Assembly (NCBI RefSeq): GCF_000969445.1
Contig: NZ_JZEY01000054.1
Span: 1,302,001-1,366,000, forward strand
Length of the DNA: 64,000 bases
DNA from: Devosia chinhatensis
GTDB lineage: Bacteria; Pseudomonadota; Alphaproteobacteria; Rhizobiales; Devosiaceae
Direction: 5' to 3'
The position numbers and the translations under genes were made by a program. The notes under the pieces were generated by a model. It searched no databases and was not told the origin of the DNA. It worked only from the letters and a program-made list of their open reading frames with translations. Of this stretch, positions 9,366 to 17,075 are shown piece after piece. Each line of letters begins with the position of its first letter. Positions within the stretch are counted from its first letter, which is position 1.

Positions 9366-10387
9366 CCGACCCAAACGCACTGGACGGCGTGATGCTGCCC
9401 GAGCAGCGGCAATTGGCTCTCGGCCATGACGCCGCGCGAGCCGCCATTCTGGCGCAACTCGCCGAACATCGTCTGCCCGGCGCCATCATGCTGCATGGGC
9501 CACAGGGTATCGGCAAGGCGACCTTCGCTTTCGAGTTGGCGACCACCATCCTTGAGGCGACTGGCGATGAGGGCGCCTTGCGCGTCCGCGAACAGGTGGC
9601 TGCCCTGTCCCATCCCAATCTGTCCGTCCTGCGCCGCCGGCCAAAGGACAGCAAGAGCTATTACTCGGTCATCCGGGTCGAGGATGTGCGCGATCTGCGC
9701 GATACCCTGCAGCAGACGCGCGGCCGCACCGGGCATCGCATCGCCATCCTCGACAGCATCGACGATTGCAATCCCAATGCCGCCAACGCGCTGCTCAAGA
9801 CGTTGGAAGAGCCGCCCGCCGATACCACGTTCTTTCTCATTTCCCATCGGCCCGGGGCACTGCTGCCGACCATCAAGTCGCGCTGCCATAACGTCGCGTT
9901 GCGGCCCTTGCCCGATGCGGTCTTGACCCGCATCGTCACCGAAAGCCTTCCCGCTATCGATGCCGCCGCGCTGGATCGCGCCGTGCAGCTGGCCGGCGGT
10001 CGCCCGAGACGCGCCTTCGAAACGCTTGCCCTTGCGCCAGATTCACCGGTCGGGGCGCTGATCCTCTGGCTGCAAGGCCCTAACGCCGCGCCCATTTCGG
10101 CGCAGCTCCAGCTTGCCGATGCCTTGGGTGCCAATGCGCAGGGGCCTGACATGTCCTTCGCGCGCGAGATCCTCAACGACTGGATGGCCAGCGAATTGCG
10201 CGAGGCGGCGACTCAGCCCGGCCAGCGCAGGCGGCTTGCCTCCGCCACCGAGCTATGGGAGAAGGCAAACGCACTTCTGGCCGAAGCCGACAGCGTCAAC
10301 CTCGATATGAAGCAGACGCTGGTCGTGATCTTCGATTCCGTCCGGAAGCATTGCGCCCTGTCCGCCAATCCCGTCGAGCCAGCATGA
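9362..10387 (+). CDS. holB: DNA polymerase III delta-prime subunit
   Basis: A 341-residue clamp-loader component of the AAA+ type. The Walker A-like [10 protein letters not shown] lies near residue 40, and [18 protein letters not shown] followed by IKSRCHN gives the SRC arginine-finger motif of delta-prime and gamma subunits. The start is GTG at 9362, overlapping the tmk stop by 4 bases; the end overlaps metG by 4 bases (ATGA). The divergent C-terminal half is usual in this subunit. It loads the beta sliding clamp with the gamma/tau subunits. Confidence 0.94.
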   Translation: MTDPNALDGVMLPEQRQLALGHDAARAAILAQLAEHRLPGAIMLHGPQGIGKATFAFELATTILEATGDEGALRVREQVAALSHPNLSVLRRRPKDSKSYYSVIRVEDVRDLRDTLQQTRGRTGHRIAILDSIDDCNPNAANALLKTLEEPPADTTFFLISHRPGALLPTIKSRCHNVALRPLPDAVLTRIVTESLPAIDAAALDRAVQLAGGRPRRAFETLALAPDSPVGALILWLQGPNAAPISAQLQLADALGANAQGPDMSFAREILNDWMASELREAATQPGQRRRLASATELWEKANALLAEADSVNLDMKQTLVVIFDSVRKHCALSANPVEPA

Positions 10388-11934
10388 CCGCCAAGCCCTT
10401 CTACGTCACGACCGCGATTTCCTATCCCAATGGCGCCCCTCACATCGGCCACGCCTATGAGATGATCGCCACCGACGCCATCGCCCGCTGGAAGCGGCTG
10501 GAGGGCAGGGAGGTCTATTTCCTGACCGGCACGGACGAGCACGGCATCAAGATGGTACAGACCGCGGCCAAGGAAGGCATTCCCGTCCGCGAGCTGGCCG
10601 ACCGCAATGCCGGCGAGTTCAAGAACCTCGCTGCTGCGCTCAACCTGTCCAACGACGATTTCATTCGCACAACCGAGCCGCGCCACCACGACGCCTCGCA
10701 GGCCATCTGGAAAAAGATGGCCGAAAACGCTGGCGGCGACATCTTCCAGTCCACCTACAAGGGCTGGTATTCGGTGCGCGACGAGGCCTATTTCGATGAG
10801 GCCGAGCTCACCGAGAAGGATGGCAAGCGCTTCGCGCCGTCGGGCGCCGAGGTCGAATGGGTCGAGGAGCCGACCTATTTCTTCCGCCTCTCGGCCTATC
10901 AGCAGAGGCTGCTCGACCTCTACGAAGCCAATCCCGACTTCATTGCACCCAAGGAACGTCGCAACGAGATCATCTCGTTCGTAAAGAGTGGCCTGCAGGA
11001 CCTCTCCATCTCCCGCACTACTTTCGATTGGGGCATTCCCGTTCCAGATGCGCCGGGCCATGTCATGTATGTCTGGGTCGACGCGCTGACCAATTACATC
11101 ACCGGCGTCGGCTATCCCGACGTGCAGAGCGCGCTGTTCAGGAAATTCTGGCCGGCTGACCTGCATGTCATCGGCAAGGACATCATCCGTTTCCACACCG
11201 TCTATTGGCCCGCTTTCCTCATGAGCGCCGGCCTCGATGTGCAGCATCGCGTCTTCGCCCACGGCTTCCTCACCGTCGATGGCCAGAAGATGAGCAAGTC
11301 GCTGGGCAATGTCATCGACCCGTTTGAGCTGGTCGAAACCTTTGGCCCCGACGCCGTGCGCTACTTCTTCCTGCGCGAAGTGTCCTTCGGCAATGACGGC
11401 GACTATTCCAACGAAAAGCTCGTCAACCGCGTCAATGCCGACCTCGCCAACAATCTTGGCAATCTCGCCCAGCGTTCGCTCTCGATGATCAACAAGAACT
11501 GCGAGGGCAGGGTGCCCGAACTGGGTGCGTTGACCGACGCCGACAAGGCTATCATTGCCGAAGTCACCGAGGCGCTGGAAACGGCGCAGAAGGCCATGGA
11601 CCAGCAATTGGTCCACGAGGCGACCGGTGCGATCATCGCCGCGCTGAGCTCGGCCAATAATTACTTCGCCGCGCAGGAGCCCTGGGCGCTCAAGAAGACC
11701 GATCCGGCCCGCATGGCGACCGTGCTTTATGTGACAGCCGACACGGTTCGTCGGCTCGCTATCCCCATGCTTGCCTTCGTTCCAGCATCTGCTGCGCGCC
11801 TTCTTGACCAATTGGGCGTCGAAAATGACGCTAGGACCCTTGATGCGGCGCTCAACGTCAACAGTCTGCTAGCGAATTGCGAGCTGCCGCTACCTCAGGG
11901 TGTGTTTGCGCGTCTCGAAAAACCGGCCGAGTAA
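10384..11934 (+). CDS. metG: Methionyl-tRNA synthetase
   Basis: A class I aminoacyl-tRNA synthetase of 516 residues that charges tRNA(Met). The HIGH motif occurs as PHIGHAYE near residue 21 and KMSKS as KMSKSLGNV near 303. The C-terminal anticodon-binding helical domain is present, but there is no C-terminal EMAPII/Trbp111-like tRNA-binding extension, so this is the short form. Start ATG overlaps the holB stop (ATGA). tatD begins just after its stop, in line with a single operon. Confidence 0.97.
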   Translation: MTAKPFYVTTAISYPNGAPHIGHAYEMIATDAIARWKRLEGREVYFLTGTDEHGIKMVQTAAKEGIPVRELADRNAGEFKNLAAALNLSNDDFIRTTEPRHHDASQAIWKKMAENAGGDIFQSTYKGWYSVRDEAYFDEAELTEKDGKRFAPSGAEVEWVEEPTYFFRLSAYQQRLLDLYEANPDFIAPKERRNEIISFVKSGLQDLSISRTTFDWGIPVPDAPGHVMYVWVDALTNYITGVGYPDVQSALFRKFWPADLHVIGKDIIRFHTVYWPAFLMSAGLDVQHRVFAHGFLTVDGQKMSKSLGNVIDPFELVETFGPDAVRYFFLREVSFGNDGDYSNEKLVNRVNADLANNLGNLAQRSLSMINKNCEGRVPELGALTDADKAIIAEVTEALETAQKAMDQQLVHEATGAIIAALSSANNYFAAQEPWALKKTDPARMATVLYVTADTVRRLAIPMLAFVPASAARLLDQLGVENDARTLDAALNVNSLLANCELPLPQGVFARLEKPAE

Positions 11935-11935
11935 C

Positions 11936-12715
11936 ATGCTGATCGATAGCCATTGCCACCTCGACTTCGAGGCTCTGTCCGCCGATCTGGACGGGGTCAT
12001 GGCGCGCTGTGCGGCGGCTGGCGTCAGCGGCATGGTGACGATTTCCACAAGGGTGGATAACTTTTCCACCTATGCCGGCCTCGCGGAACGTTTCGACAAC
12101 GTCTGGTGCTCCGTGGGCACGCATCCGCATCACGCCGACCAGGAATTGCATATAGAAATCGAGGACTTGGTTCGGCTAAGCGCCCATGCGCGCTGCGTTG
12201 CCATCGGCGAAGCGGGCCTCGATTACTTCTACGACAATGCCCCGCGCGAGGCCCAGGCCATCGGCCTGCGCCGCCATATCGCCGCAGCGCGAATCACAGG
12301 TCTTCCACTGGTTATCCACAGCCGCGCCGCCGACGAGGACATGGCTGCGATCCTCGAGGAAGAGACCGGGCAGGGGGCCTTCCCCTTCGTGCTCCACTGT
12401 TTCACCGCCGGCATGGCTCTCGCTGAAACCGCGCTAAGTCTTGGTGGCTACATATCTTTTTCCGGTATTGTCACATTCCGCAACGCTCAGGAAATTCAGG
12501 CCGTCGCCAAAATGGTCCCGGCCGATCGCTATCTGGTCGAGACGGACGCCCCATACCTGGCGCCGATCCCGCATCGCGGTCAGTCCAACGAGCCCAGTTT
12601 CGTGCGCCACACGGCCGAAAAAGTTGCGGAATTACGGGGGCTTAGCCTTGAGCAGGTTGGCCAGGAAACCACGGCGAATTTTGCCCGTCTGTTCTCCAAG
12701 ACCGGCTTGAGATGA
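11936..12715 (+). CDS. tatD: TatD family metal-dependent hydrolase
   Basis: A 259-residue amidohydrolase-fold protein. Metal-binding motifs are clear: SHCHLDF at residue 4, E in GEAGLDYFYD, HSRAADED, HCFTAG and the late Asp in VETDAPYLAP. TatD-family enzymes act as 3'-5' exonucleases and some remove D-amino acids from mischarged tRNA; the exact substrate here is not known. The ATG at 11936 overlaps the end of the metG stop codon region, and the TGA overlaps the next gene by 4 bases. The metG-tatD-MBL order is usual in this group of bacteria. Confidence 0.94.
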   Translation: MLIDSHCHLDFEALSADLDGVMARCAAAGVSGMVTISTRVDNFSTYAGLAERFDNVWCSVGTHPHHADQELHIEIEDLVRLSAHARCVAIGEAGLDYFYDNAPREAQAIGLRRHIAAARITGLPLVIHSRAADEDMAAILEEETGQGAFPFVLHCFTAGMALAETALSLGGYISFSGIVTFRNAQEIQAVAKMVPADRYLVETDAPYLAPIPHRGQSNEPSFVRHTAEKVAELRGLSLEQVGQETTANFARLFSKTGLR

Positions 12716-13551
12716 TGGCGAAACCGGACCGGATTATCGCGACCATTCTGGGCTGTGGATCCTCCGGCGGCGTGCCGCGCATCGGCAATGACTGGGGCGT
12801 GTGCGACCCCACCGAGCCGCGTAACCGCCGGCGCCGCTGTGCCTTGCTCATAGAGGCTTGGCGTGACGGAATTAGCGAACCGACACGGGTACTTATCGAC
12901 ACCGGAGCCGATATCCGCGAGCAGCTTCTGGACGCTCGGGTAGACCGCGTCGACGCCGTTTTCTACACGCATGAACATGCCGACCACACCCATGGCATCG
13001 ACGATCTTCGCGTCCTGGCACTGCACAATCGCCGCCGCGTCGACGTCTATTTCACCACTGAATGCGGCCAACGTATCCGCGAGGCTTTCGGTTATTGCTT
13101 CACCACGCCCGTGGGAAGCAGCTACCCGCCGATCCTCAACGCGCACGAAATCGAGCCAGGTCACATGCTGAGCATCGACGGGCCTGGCGGCAGTCTGGAA
13201 CTTCTGGCTTTCGAGCAACAGCACGGAGATATCACGTCGCTCGGCTTCCGCGTGCATGACTTCGCCTATAGCTGTGATCTGTCTGGGTTTTCCGACACGT
13301 CCCATGAGGCTTTGCAAGGCCTTGCGCTCTGGGTGCTCGATGCCTTGCGACCGACGCCGCATCCGAGCCATTTGAGCTTGGGCGAAAGCCTTGATCTGAT
13401 TGCGCAGTTCCGTCCGCGACAGGCAGTGCTTACGGACATGCACATCGACCTCGATTACGCCGCCACCGATGCGGCGACGCCGGACAACGTCACACCGGCC
13501 TTCGACGGCATGCGTATCGACGTTCTCACGGGTCAAATTCTCAATCGCTGA
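12712..13551 (+). CDS. Metallo-beta-lactamase-fold hydrolase (PhnP-like)
   Basis: A 279-residue MBL-fold enzyme. The signature HxHxDH appears as THEHADHTHGID near residue 87, and further ligands are likely in DFAYSCDLSGF and TDMHIDLDY. The N-terminal LGCGSSGGVPRIGNDWGVCDP is typical of the PhnP/RNase Z-like branch, which cleaves cyclic phosphodiesters; the actual substrate is unknown. It is the last gene of the dac-tmk-holB-metG-tatD run, overlapping tatD by 4 bases. A short hairpin (CTTATC / GATAAG, 13559-13577) follows, and the dif-like site is 87 bases past the stop. Confidence 0.92.
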   Translation: MMAKPDRIIATILGCGSSGGVPRIGNDWGVCDPTEPRNRRRRCALLIEAWRDGISEPTRVLIDTGADIREQLLDARVDRVDAVFYTHEHADHTHGIDDLRVLALHNRRRVDVYFTTECGQRIREAFGYCFTTPVGSSYPPILNAHEIEPGHMLSIDGPGGSLELLAFEQQHGDITSLGFRVHDFAYSCDLSGFSDTSHEALQGLALWVLDALRPTPHPSHLSLGESLDLIAQFRPRQAVLTDMHIDLDYAATDAATPDNVTPAFDGMRIDVLTGQILNR

Positions 13552-13638
13552 GGCTGACTTATCCTCGGGCGATAAGTACATGCTAGTCTGGCCAGCGTTA
13601 TCACCGCGATCCTGTGACACCCCAAAACGAACGCATAA

Positions 13639-13666
13639 AAGTTCCATAATATATATTATGCGAACC
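13639..13666. other. dif: dif-like XerC/XerD site (prophage attL)
   Basis: Twenty-eight bases with two 11-bp arms around the centre TATATA. Compared with the reverse complement of E. coli dif, about 20 of 28 positions agree, including ATAATATA and ATTATGCG. On this strand the XerD-type arm (AAGTTCCATAA) is left and the XerC-type arm (TTATGCGAACC) right. The site is intergenic, gene orientation converges on it, and KOPS-like octamers reverse here, all as expected for dif. Because the prophage lies directly to the right, this copy is also attL: host left arm with phage-derived right arm. Confidence 0.88.
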
Positions 13667-13792
13667 ATAACCCGCCAAAACCGTTGCGGTGATTTGCGGG
13701 ATTTGTCAACACCGTGGCTCACCGCATCGGGCCTCGCTACAGCGCTATTTGATAAGCGCGCATTGGCCCGATGTCTCCCACCGAGGAAGCCA

Positions 13793-14056
13793 ATGCGTCC
13801 GCACAAGTATTTTGTTTGCGTCAATGAGTTAAGCGAGATTTTTGCCGTGGTGAAAGGCCAAGCGGCGGCCCGCAAATTATGTGCCGGCCGCCGCTCTTAT
13901 TGGTCTTTTCGTTCCGAACTTGATGCACAGGAATTTGCATCATGGTGGACCTACGAGGCCCCGTTACGCGCAGCCGCATGGAAAGCGGACTTTGACAGGC
14001 GCGAAGCCGAACGCAGGGCCGCGCTAAAGGCGGTCGGCGTACGGCCTTTGGTCTAG
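13793..14056 (+). CDS. Unknown 88-residue prophage protein on the opposite strand
   Basis: The only well-supported prophage gene reading on the + strand, opposite to the capsid and replication genes. A good ribosome-binding site (GAGGAAG, about 4 bases before the ATG) supports it. The protein is rich in aromatic residues (SYWSFRSELDAQEFASWW) and ends in a basic-acidic helix (WKADFDRREAERRAALK). I recognise no domain, signal peptide or membrane segment. Its TAG shares the CTAG with the stop of the convergent nested gene at 14053. Because the packaged strand of a microvirus carries its genes in one sense, an opposite gene stands out. It may serve the lysogenic state, but this is inference. Confidence 0.65.
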   Translation: MRPHKYFVCVNELSEIFAVVKGQAAARKLCAGRRSYWSFRSELDAQEFASWWTYEAPLRAAAWKADFDRREAERRAALKAVGVRPLV

Positions 14057-14604
14057 CAGCCGAATTTTGTGCCCTTCCACGGCACAAACCGTTTTCCGCT
14101 TCCTCCGCCGCCTTTGGGCTTATTGTCCTTTGGCCGCGCCTTGCACATAGGACTGTCCGCCTTTTCGCGCACCTGATTAGGTGACCTCTCTTTGGTCGGG
14201 CTGGCGGTTTTTGCCTTGGTATTATTGGGCGCTGATATGACGAGCTTGGAGCGGAGGTGTTGCGGGTTACGGCTGGCCCCCCGGACCGGGTCTGGCGCCA
14301 CCGGCACCGTCCCCGGATTGTCGGGGATAGTGTTTGTTCCACGTGCCAACGGGGCCGAGCCGTTCACCGTCCCCACGTAGTTGGTCGAGATCGTCGCATT
14401 CGCCCTGGCGGAAACGCTGCCACTCATCGACGCTTTGGAACCGGTGATAATTGGCGAGGGCGCTACAGGCGTCTTCATACCATTGACGACTGTGCTGCCA
14501 ATGCCCCGGTGGGTCCCCGAAGACTTGCTGACACTGCTCCCACTTGGCGACGAGGCGCTCGTGGTAATGGACGTCTTGTTCGTGTCTCTGTCTTTCTTCG
14601 CCAT
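14053..14604 (-). CDS. Unknown Ser/Thr/Gly-rich protein overlapping the rep 3' end
   Basis: A 183-residue frame whose first 338 bases overlap the end of the replication gene in another frame, as nested genes do in microviruses. AAGGGG lies about 7 bases before the ATG. The sequence is Ser/Thr/Pro/Gly-rich and low in aromatics through residue 130. The C-terminal 50 residues are strongly basic (SPTKERSPNQVREKADSP, then KPKGGGGSGKRFVPW and KGTKFGC). This suggests a disordered nucleic-acid-binding or capsid-associated protein; that is inference and no family was recognised. It could also be partly non-coding where it overlaps rep, but the unique 3' part keeps the same frame to the shared CTAG. 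Confidence 0.55.
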   Translation of the reverse strand: MAKKDRDTNKTSITTSASSPSGSSVSKSSGTHRGIGSTVVNGMKTPVAPSPIITGSKASMSGSVSARANATISTNYVGTVNGSAPLARGTNTIPDNPGTVPVAPDPVRGASRNPQHLRSKLVISAPNNTKAKTASPTKERSPNQVREKADSPMCKARPKDNKPKGGGGSGKRFVPWKGTKFGC

Positions 14605-15718
14605 CGCCAAACCCCTTGAAATAGACGTTCCACCAGTTGCACTCCGCAAAGAACGGGTCCCATGCGGCATATTTGTTGGGCTCTTCCGGAGCCCTTTGGA
14701 ATGGGAGCGGCTTGCCGTCTTCCAGCATCTGGAATTTTGTTTCGGCTTGCCATTCAGCCACGCCGATCTCGGTTGCGTATTCTTCCGAGACGACGCGCCC
14801 CCATTCCTCGTAGAGGTCGACAAGCGGGCTTGCTGGCCGCTTTTGGTCGCCGTTGCGTTCCGCCCACGTTGCTATGAAGTGGTCTAGGAACATTTCGAGG
14901 GGCCTATCCTTGAGCCAGAAGGGAATAACTTCCCTGCCCCCAGCCTTTTTGCGTCTTGTGACGCCCGGGAACTTGTATTCCGGGCTTTGGGGGGCGATTT
15001 CGGCCTCGACCATGCGTTCGGCCAGCTGCTCAAAATAGGCCATTCCGAGAGGCGGCTTTTTGCTTTGCGCGCAATGATATTGCCGCCCCTCATGGTCCAA
15101 TTCCTTGAGGACGTAATAGCAGACGTATTGGATAGTCTGTTGCGTCACAGGTTGGACAAAGGCGAAGCCGTGAGGCCAAAGCCATGAAGGTTCGCCGGTT
15201 TGCGGGTCCATAACGGCCCGCTTGTTTTCGTCTACCCGCACCCAGTTGAAGCGCTGTTCATCGGAGGCGCGGGTTAGCCATTCGCCGTATTGGTCCCATC
15301 CGGCGAAGTCCGGCACCTTGTCTTGCCAGAACAGGATCAGGTGCCAGTGTGCCCTGCCCTTATCGCTCCCATATTCGCCGGTTACGAAGTAACGCACGGG
15401 GTAGCCGTGACGGCGCAGGAGCTTGAGGAATTTCTGAACGTCAGAATAGGTCAGGAGCACAGAGCGCTCGTGGAGAACGTCCCCAGCGCTATTACGGCCA
15501 TACGTCAGGTTGATCACATGACAGGCTTTGGCCGTTTTACTTTCCGCTATGCAGCGCCCGATCCAATCGTTACGGGTCCGGGCTTTGCATAGCGAGCAGT
15601 TGCGACACGCGATTTGCGTACCGTCTGCGAGGTATCCCGGTGATTTACACATCAGGGTACGCGACCCTTTCAGCGCGCTCGCGGTAATACCTTTTATCCA
15701 CGTACCTATCGTGCTCAT
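14267..15718 (-). CDS. Microviral HUH replication initiation protein (VP4-like)
   Basis: A 483-residue rolling-circle initiator. The N-terminus has a cysteine-rich stretch (CRNCSLCKARTRNDWIGRC) as in phage VP4/gpA-like proteins. HUH motif II is GRAHWHLILFW (His-Trp-His near 124-126), preceded by YFVTGEYG. The tyrosine motif III is YVCYYVLKE near 198-206, with tandem Tyr and the trailing Lys. It should nick the double-stranded form at the phage origin and start strand synthesis. The ATG at 15718 has GGGAGG about 9 bases upstream. Its start overlaps the 59-residue gene and its end contains the nested gene. It is long for the family (usually 300-350), the extra being a Trp/Tyr-rich C-terminus. 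Confidence 0.87.
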   Translation of the reverse strand: MSTIGTWIKGITASALKGSRTLMCKSPGYLADGTQIACRNCSLCKARTRNDWIGRCIAESKTAKACHVINLTYGRNSAGDVLHERSVLLTYSDVQKFLKLLRRHGYPVRYFVTGEYGSDKGRAHWHLILFWQDKVPDFAGWDQYGEWLTRASDEQRFNWVRVDENKRAVMDPQTGEPSWLWPHGFAFVQPVTQQTIQYVCYYVLKELDHEGRQYHCAQSKKPPLGMAYFEQLAERMVEAEIAPQSPEYKFPGVTRRKKAGGREVIPFWLKDRPLEMFLDHFIATWAERNGDQKRPASPLVDLYEEWGRVVSEEYATEIGVAEWQAETKFQMLEDGKPLPFQRAPEEPNKYAAWDPFFAECNWWNVYFKGFGDGEERQRHEQDVHYHERLVAKWEQCQQVFGDPPGHWQHSRQWYEDACSALANYHRFQSVDEWQRFRQGECDDLDQLRGDGERLGPVGTWNKHYPRQSGDGAGGARPGPGGQP

Positions 15719-15824
15719 CAGGCAGAGCCTCCCACAGGGAGGCGGCGTGATGAGGTTCGCAGGCTTGCACCTCCTCGAAAAGGGCTTTGGCGATCCGCTC
15801 AATCAATTCCCGGTCTTTTTGCAT
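15645..15824 (-). CDS. 59-residue prophage protein upstream of rep
   Basis: A short gene with a strong ribosome-binding site (AGGAG, 6 bases before ATG; the same ATAGGAGAAYCAA context precedes the capsid gene). The product begins MQKDRELIERIAKALFEEV and is acidic to neutral, helical in character and ends YPDV. Its last 74 bases overlap the rep start in another frame, which may couple translation. I recognise no family. Position just ahead of rep suggests a replication or expression accessory role, which is inference only. Confidence 0.65.
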   Translation of the reverse strand: MQKDRELIERIAKALFEEVQACEPHHAASLWEALPDEHDRYVDKRYYRERAERVAYPDV

Positions 15825-15878
15825 TTGATTCTCCTATCGCGTGTCACTAACTGCATATGGGGACAAGGTATGTATGGG

Positions 15879-15912
15879 GCCGGGCGGATTTTGGATCCAA
15901 AATCCGCCCGGC
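15879..15912. terminator. Perfect 34-bp palindrome between peptidase gene and rep unit
   Basis: The two 17-base halves (GCCGGGCGGATTTTGGA and its exact complement) leave no loop, and the centre is GGATCC. It starts 4 bases after the peptidase stop and splits the structural genes from the 59-residue/rep genes. Position favours a transcription terminator, though no T-run follows on the - strand. In the single-stranded genome it would fold as a hairpin and could equally be an origin or packaging signal. Confidence 0.7.
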
Positions 15913-15916
15913 ATGC

Positions 15917-16615
15917 TCACTTGGCCGCTAACGTGGCCTGTTGCGCCAAAGCGGCCTCAAGCCGCTTTTTCCAGTTGCGTTCCCACTTTTCGATGCGCGG
16001 GAACGGGAAGTCTGCGGCCTGAACTTTCCAGTCCGCGACCTGCCAATGGGCCGGATCATAGAAATCCGGCCAGTTACCACCCCAGACGAGGTTCAGCCCC
16101 TTCTGGGTGACAAGCTCCTGGCCGATATGACCGACCAGCCGCCATTGATCGCGGTTTAAATTCCAGCCGCGAACGCCATGCACCAAGTCTGCCGCGCACC
16201 CGAAGGGGTGCGGACCCTGCCCGGCCCGAGCCTTGGAGAAGCCTTGCTCGAAAAGCTGGTTCTGCCGCTCGTCTGAACGCCAGACCTCACTTGCGAACAT
16301 GGGGACACCATGCTTTGCCATACGCTTAGGAAGCACGCGGACGAACTCGACAATGTCGGGGTGCGCCCCTTCGAGCTTGGCCCGCTTCTGCTGATCAGCG
16401 TACCGCTGCGACTGGAGAAATGGCCTGTCGACCATTTCCCTCAGCGCGGCTTGCAAATCACTTGGCGGACTTGGAGGCTCCGCTAGCTCCGGAGGTAGCT
16501 CCTTCGTCGGATGCCGCCCCGCCGCTTTCAGGTTCGGTGTCGCCCTGATTTGCTGCTCCCTTCGCTCCCTTGCTTCCCGCAGGAGCGTTTGCAGACTTTT
16601 CCGTTGCTGTTGCAT
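15917..16615 (-). CDS. M15-type peptidase, probable phage lysis enzyme
   Basis: A 232-residue protein with a clear C-terminal D-Ala-D-Ala peptidase-like (M15) domain: ASEVWRSDERQNQLFEQG, then GPHPFGCAADLVHG with likely zinc ligands His136 and Asp143, and DFYDPAHWQ with Asp187 and His190. Such enzymes cut peptide cross-links or stems in peptidoglycan. The N-terminal 85 residues are charged and Pro-rich. There is no signal peptide, so export for lysis would need a holin, or the enzyme may act during entry if virion-borne. AAGGAG lies 7 bases before the ATG at 16615. The first 158 bases overlap the upstream gene in another frame. Confidence 0.85.
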   Translation of the reverse strand: MQQQRKSLQTLLREARERREQQIRATPNLKAAGRHPTKELPPELAEPPSPPSDLQAALREMVDRPFLQSQRYADQQKRAKLEGAHPDIVEFVRVLPKRMAKHGVPMFASEVWRSDERQNQLFEQGFSKARAGQGPHPFGCAADLVHGVRGWNLNRDQWRLVGHIGQELVTQKGLNLVWGGNWPDFYDPAHWQVADWKVQAADFPFPRIEKWERNWKKRLEAALAQQATLAAK

Positions 16616-17069
16616 CGCCGTTCTCCTTGTCACGTGCGGCCTTTTCGGCCCGAAGATCATCCAGAAGCTGGCGGGTTTCCGCCTCTCGCTGCTCAAGTTT
16701 CAGGCGGGCAATGGCCTGAATGCGCTCGAACTGCGTAAGCTCTGGCGACTTCGTGAAATCGAGCTCGACAAAGGACGCTTCGTCGCTTTCGTAGACGAGG
16801 TGCGGACCTTCGTCCGTATAAAGCCACACCTCGCCGTCGCTCGTTGGCTGGACCTGACAGGGGCCATCGACAATGAATTCGATGGTTTCATGCCCGGCTT
16901 GGACGCAGGCGAGGAAATAGACATTTCCGTCCTGGACCACGTCGAAACGGGTTTCCCGTTCGCAGTTGAATTCGAGGCGCACTTTGCGCGCCTCCTGCCG
17001 GTCGAGGTTCAGGGCCATGCCGGAAGGCATGACCATGAACTTGGAGATTTTGCCGATCTTGATAGCCAT
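16458..17069 (-). CDS. Prophage protein downstream of capsid gene, structural candidate
   Basis: A 203-residue protein starting 6 bases after the capsid gene stop, with GGAG about 9 bases before its ATG. The first 105 residues look like a beta-rich domain (VRLEFNCERETRFDVVQDG, ETIEFIVDGPCQVQPTSDG). A helical charged stretch follows (RIQAIARLKLEQREAETRQ), then a low-complexity Gly/Ala/Ser/Glu tail. No family was recognised. Position after the capsid gene makes an internal scaffolding or minor structural role plausible, but this is inference. Its 3' end overlaps the peptidase gene by 158 bases, which explains the compositionally biased tail. Confidence 0.65.
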   Translation of the reverse strand: MAIKIGKISKFMVMPSGMALNLDRQEARKVRLEFNCERETRFDVVQDGNVYFLACVQAGHETIEFIVDGPCQVQPTSDGEVWLYTDEGPHLVYESDEASFVELDFTKSPELTQFERIQAIARLKLEQREAETRQLLDDLRAEKAARDKENGDATATEKSANAPAGSKGAKGAANQGDTEPESGGAASDEGATSGASGASKSAK

Positions 17070-17075
17070 TTGCGC

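Noticed and set aside
13821-14342. - strand frame of 173 codons in the prophage left end
   Set aside because: Arg/Ser/Pro-biased and overlaps both the supported 88-residue gene and the nested gene; no ribosome-binding site.
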